Source: JAJDIA01 sp031555145
GTDB taxonomy: Bacteria; Bacteroidota; Bacteroidia; Bacteroidales; Tannerellaceae
NCBI GenBank assembly: GCA_031555145.1
Contig: JAVBUR010000128.1
Span: forward strand, 1-17,960
Direction: 5' to 3'
DNA length: 17,960 bases
Shown: positions 14,814-17,960 of the stretch, in pieces
How positions within the stretch are numbered: position 1 is the first letter of the stretch
Layout of the letters: each line of letters starts with the position of its first letter
Position numbers and translations under genes: made by a program
The notes under the pieces: generated by a model
The model's input: the letters and a program-made list of their open reading frames with translations, nothing else
The model's database searches: none
Told to the model about the DNA's origin: nothing

Positions 14814-14821
14814 CAAATGTA
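14814..14821 (-). promoter_or_regulatory. Probable -7 box of the MFS gene
   Basis: TACATTTG on the - strand fits TAnnTTTG exactly and would place the transcript start near 14807. The upstream side is T-rich (a run of eight T's near 14840), but no well-spaced TTTG is clear. Confidence 0.42.
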
Positions 14822-14919
14822 GAAAGTTTTCACAAAAAAAAGAAAAACAGACCAATAAAAAGGCCTCGTTTAACATTTTTTAGTTATAAAAAGAACCGGT
14901 AGATCTCATTGCTTATCTC

Positions 14920-14927
14920 TATCTTTG
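14920..14927 (+). promoter_or_regulatory. Probable -7 box of the rmuC-yfcC unit
   Basis: TATCTTTG fits TAnnTTTG exactly and lies 15 bases before ATG 14943, giving a very short 5' leader. No -33 TTTG is visible at the usual distance. Confidence 0.45.
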
Positions 14928-14942
14928 GACTCAAAAGAAATT

Positions 14943-16223
14943 ATGGACTGGATTATCATAAGTTTACTTGTTATTGTTGTCGCCCTCCAGGTATACTGGC
15001 TGGTGAAAAGCCGCCGGGGAAATCAAAACGAATCAGCCCGGATACTGAACGAAATGCAACGATTATTCGACCGGATCGAACACAACTTCCGCGCTGATTT
15101 CAGCCTCAACCGGGAAGAGTCGCGTACCAATGCAAAAGACAGCCGGGAAGAGCTTCGCCTATCACTCGATGAATTTCGTAAAACATTCGAACGCGAGATC
15201 ACATCGTTCAATAATCTCCAGCGTGAGAAATTCGCCAGCCTGGACGACCGGCAGCAACGACTGATCGAGCATACTGAGAAGCGGCTCGAAGATATTCGGC
15301 AGACAGTAGACGAAAAACTCCAGAAAACATTGAACGAGCGCATCAGCCAGTCATTCCGGATGGTATCCGAACAACTCGAAAGTGTACAGAAAGGACTGGG
15401 CGAAATGCAAACGCTGGCACAAGATGTAGGCGGACTGAAACGCGTACTCAGCAATGTGAAAACCCGTGGGAATATCGGAGAAATACAACTCAGTATGCTA
15501 CTTGAGCAACTCCTGGCTCCCGAACAGTACGATGCCAATGTACGCACTTGCAAAGGTTCGGATGCGGTAGTCGAGTTTGCCGTCAAGTTGCCGGGGCGCG
15601 ATGATTTGCAGGAATTTGTCTATCTTCCTATTGACGCCAAATTTCCCAAAGATGTGTATGAGCAATTGCTCGACGCCTACGACCAGGGGGATACACAAGC
15701 AATTGAGACAGCCGGTAAAATGCTCGAAGCCACGATCAAGAAGATGGCAAAGGATATTTCCGATAAATACCTCGACCCCCCTTCGACCACCGATTTTGGT
15801 ATCCTCTTCCTACCGTTCGAAAGCGTATATGCCGACGTGATCCGCCGTTCAGCGCTGATGGAAGAACTACAACGCACCTACAAGGTGATTGTTACCGGCC
15901 CCACCACCCTGGCCGCCATCCTCAACAGTTTGCAAATGGGATTCCGTACCCTCGCCATCCAGAAACACTCCGGCGAAGTATGGCGCATCCTGGGGGCTGT
16001 CAAGAAAGAGTTTGAAAAGATCGGCGGCATGCTCGAAAAGGCAAAACGCAACCTGAATACTGCCAGCGGACAGATCGACGAAGTGCTCGGTACCCGCACC
16101 CGTGCCATCCAACGCAAGTTGCGCGACGTGGATACCCTCAGTGCCCACGAAGCTCGCTCGATCCTGCCTGAGATCGGTATGTTGAATGACGAAGAAGAGG
16201 AGGAAGAAAATACCGAATTATGA
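14943..16223 (+). CDS. rmuC: DNA recombination protein RmuC
   Basis: A 426-residue membrane-anchored protein of the RmuC family, which limits DNA inversions or rearrangements; the domain belongs to the PD-(D/E)XK nuclease-like group. Residues 3-20 form a single N-terminal transmembrane helix. A long charged coiled coil follows at about 30-165, then the RmuC core from NVKTRGNIGEIQL (171-183) through LPIDAKFP, DFGILFLPFESVYA and GPTTLAAILNSLQMGFRTLAIQKHSGEVW. ATG 14943 is chosen because a TTG six codons upstream overlaps the -7 box. The C-terminus is very acidic (NDEEEEEENTEL). The last codons overlap the start of the carrier gene by 4 bases (ATGA). Confidence 0.95.
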   Translation: MDWIIISLLVIVVALQVYWLVKSRRGNQNESARILNEMQRLFDRIEHNFRADFSLNREESRTNAKDSREELRLSLDEFRKTFEREITSFNNLQREKFASLDDRQQRLIEHTEKRLEDIRQTVDEKLQKTLNERISQSFRMVSEQLESVQKGLGEMQTLAQDVGGLKRVLSNVKTRGNIGEIQLSMLLEQLLAPEQYDANVRTCKGSDAVVEFAVKLPGRDDLQEFVYLPIDAKFPKDVYEQLLDAYDQGDTQAIETAGKMLEATIKKMAKDISDKYLDPPSTTDFGILFLPFESVYADVIRRSALMEELQRTYKVIVTGPTTLAAILNSLQMGFRTLAIQKHSGEVWRILGAVKKEFEKIGGMLEKAKRNLNTASGQIDEVLGTRTRAIQRKLRDVDTLSAHEARSILPEIGMLNDEEEEEENTEL

Positions 16224-17800
16224 AAAAACGCCAACTGCCACACACATACGTTATTATATGTTGGATCATCCTCTTTTGTGCCGCCCTTACCTGGTTGATA
16301 CCGGGGGGTATGTATGTAAAAGAAACCCTGCCCGATGGCAGTATCCAAACTGTTTATCAGTCAGTCAGCCACATTCCGCAGACCTGGCAGGTATTTGCCG
16401 CCCTCTTCAAAGGGTTTGTAGATAAGGCCGATATCATCGTCTTTATCCTGATTATCGGAGGAGCCTTCTGGATTGTCAACGACAGCAAAGCCTTCGATAT
16501 CGGCACTATGGCCTTTCTGCAAAAGATACGTAAGATGGAAAACAACCGGCTGTTGAGGAAGGTAGGGATAGACAATATCCTGTTGGCAGGCATTATGCTG
16601 ATGTTCAGCATTTTCGGTGCCGTCTTCGGCATGAGTGAAGAGACAATTGCTTTCTGTGTAGTGCTTGTTCCGATGGCCATCTCGATGGGATACGACTCTA
16701 TCACGGGGGTCTGTATGGTATTTGTCGCTGCCGGACTGGGATTTGCGGGTGCTATCCTCAACCCGTTCACCATCGGTATTGCACAGGGGTTGGCCGGATT
16801 GCCACTGTTTTCCGGTATCGAATACCGCATCTTCTGCTGGTTTGTGATTAATATGGTGGGGTTCACCTGGATACTGCGTTATGCCGCCCGGGTAAAGAAG
16901 CATCCCGAATCGTCGCCCGTTTACGAAGAAGACCAATACTGGCGCGAGCTGCATGGGAATGCCCCTACCACCTACTCTCATTATACGCCACGGGCAGCCT
17001 GGTGGAGTTTCGGCGGCCTGTCGCTTGTGTTGGTAGCATTCGCTATCGCTTATCCGATGACCACCATGCAGGTAGGAAATAGCGCATTCACACTTCCGGC
17101 TATCCCGCTACTCACCGCAGCCTTCATCCTCACCTCTATTCCGGCCTTGCGGAAGACGGTACAACTTTATATCCTCAACCTCCTGTTCTTCTGTATCTTC
17201 TTTCTGATTGCCGGGGTGATGGGATATGGTTGGTATATTATGGAGATCGCCACCCTCTTCCTTGCCTTAGGCCTGGCAGCAGGGATAGCGAACGGGAAGA
17301 CGCCGAACGAGCTGGTGAAGCTCTTCCTCGACGGTTGCAAAGATATTATGAGTGCGGCAATCGTAGTAGGGTTAGCCGGTGGTATCATCGTTATCCTGCA
17401 AGACGGAAAGATCATCGACACTATTCTCTTCCAACTGGCCAAAGGGATGGAAGGATTGGGGCAGGTGACTACCGTCAGTATGATGTATGTGATACAAACC
17501 CTGATCAACCTCATTATGCCTTCCGGCAGTGCCAAAGCGGCATTGACGATGCCCATCATGGCGCCCTTCTCCGACCTGATCGGCCTTTCCAAGCAAGCGA
17601 CGGTAATGGCTTTTCAGTTTGGCGATGGCTTCACGAACCTCATTACCCCCACCTCCGGCGTACTGATCGCTGTATTGGGCGTCAGCCGCATCCCCTACGA
17701 TAAATGGTTCCGCTGGGTTTGGAAATTCATCCTGTTGCTTGTCCTCCTGGGCTTCCTCCTGCTGATTCCAACTGTCCTTCTCCCCCTGAACGGCTTTTAA
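16220..17800 (+). CDS. YfcC family (C4-dicarboxylate/basic amino acid carrier-like) membrane protein
   Basis: A 526-residue inner-membrane protein of the YfcC/DcuC-like family (ion transporter superfamily), with about 12-13 hydrophobic segments. Recognisable stretches are HTYVIICWIILFCAALTWLIPGG near the start (in part), then FVDKADIIVFILIIGGAFWIV, SIFGAVFGMSEE, GLGFAGAILNPFTIGIAQ and, near the end, NLIMPSGSAKAALTMPI and FGDGFTNLITPTSG. Relatives are annotated as arginine/ornithine antiporters, short-chain acid or peptide carriers, or unknown. The substrate is therefore open. The ATG overlaps the rmuC stop, implying translational coupling. No convincing terminator was found in the 160 bases that follow. 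Confidence 0.88.
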   Translation: MKKRQLPHTYVIICWIILFCAALTWLIPGGMYVKETLPDGSIQTVYQSVSHIPQTWQVFAALFKGFVDKADIIVFILIIGGAFWIVNDSKAFDIGTMAFLQKIRKMENNRLLRKVGIDNILLAGIMLMFSIFGAVFGMSEETIAFCVVLVPMAISMGYDSITGVCMVFVAAGLGFAGAILNPFTIGIAQGLAGLPLFSGIEYRIFCWFVINMVGFTWILRYAARVKKHPESSPVYEEDQYWRELHGNAPTTYSHYTPRAAWWSFGGLSLVLVAFAIAYPMTTMQVGNSAFTLPAIPLLTAAFILTSIPALRKTVQLYILNLLFFCIFFLIAGVMGYGWYIMEIATLFLALGLAAGIANGKTPNELVKLFLDGCKDIMSAAIVVGLAGGIIVILQDGKIIDTILFQLAKGMEGLGQVTTVSMMYVIQTLINLIMPSGSAKAALTMPIMAPFSDLIGLSKQATVMAFQFGDGFTNLITPTSGVLIAVLGVSRIPYDKWFRWVWKFILLLVLLGFLLLIPTVLLPLNGF

Positions 17801-17960
17801 CCTGATAGCCGCGAACTTTCAACGAAACTTCCTCTATAATTAGAAGAGTCCACACCCCATTCCCTTGGTCGTCGGCGTATATCCGTGCGGAAAAAGGCTC
17901 TTTTTTCAAGCATTTCTATTGGGTATGGGCATTATAAGGGTTTGCCTCTTGTGGGTAAAG
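17801..17960. other. Right-end intergenic DNA
   Basis: There is no convincing gene. An AAAAAGGCTCTTTTTT stretch near 17891-17906 gives only a weak A/T stem. A - strand frame reading RAFFRTDIRRRPREWGVDSS runs through 17905-17840 but has no good start and may be part of an interspersed repeat. Confidence 0.4.

Noticed and set aside
14751..14822. + strand 23-codon frame in the MFS leader region
   Set aside because: It has a plausible start (AACCAATGAAAAAC) but no + strand promoter that I can see, and the terminator U-run fits only the - strand, so it is probably chance.
381..17800. Defence, toxin-antitoxin, mobile or secondary-metabolite system
   Set aside because: Every sizeable gene fits a known housekeeping, transport or carbohydrate-active family; none resembles such systems.
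17727..17909. 60-codon - strand frame beginning MKKEPFSARIY
   Set aside because: It starts at TTG, overlaps the end of the YfcC-type gene antisense and becomes low-complexity there.

Overview
The window looks like chromosomal DNA of a gut Bacteroidales, most likely Parabacteroides or a close relative. The genome assignment is inference. It rests on Bacteroidetes-type -7 boxes (TAnnTTTG) ahead of several genes, weak or absent Shine-Dalgarno sites, a secreted GH2 beta-galactosidase, a GH109 glycosidase, an ECF-type sigma factor and agmatine-based putrescine synthesis. I see no phage, insertion sequence, CRISPR array, tRNA or rRNA.

Layout. Bases 1-380 hold no gene but carry a run of GC-rich hairpins. 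A short + strand operon follows: a Gfo/Idh/MocA oxidoreductase (381-1547) and a secreted beta-galactosidase (1572-4676), closed by a strong two-way terminator. On the - strand are a sulfide-type thiazole synthase Thi4 under a TPP riboswitch (4735-5662), then a MATE exporter and a cytidylate-kinase-like protein (5719-7761). A lone + strand gene encodes free methionine-(R)-sulfoxide reductase (7904-8389); its terminator is shared with the convergent GH109 gene (8426-9829). The - strand operon 9928-12177 encodes a Dabb protein, agmatine deiminase and N-carbamoylputrescine amidase, the last two steps from agmatine to putrescine. A sigma-70 family factor follows (12303-12809), then about 600 bases of AT-rich DNA with direct repeats, then a Mef-like MFS exporter (13420-14658) whose leader looks like a transcription attenuator. 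The right end is a + strand pair, RmuC and a YfcC-family carrier, overlapping by 4 bases.

How the genes work together. Beta-galactosidase and GH109 alpha-N-acetylgalactosaminidase both suit trimming of host mucin or blood-group glycans, although they are separate transcription units. The agu operon supplies putrescine. The Thi4 unit should be shut down by thiamine pyrophosphate. The most interesting item is the MFS leader: a 9-codon reading frame, two early hairpins, an alternative antiterminator pairing and a strong terminator lie between the promoter and the pump gene. This is the layout of ribosome-mediated attenuation known for macrolide-efflux genes. All structure calls were made by eye.
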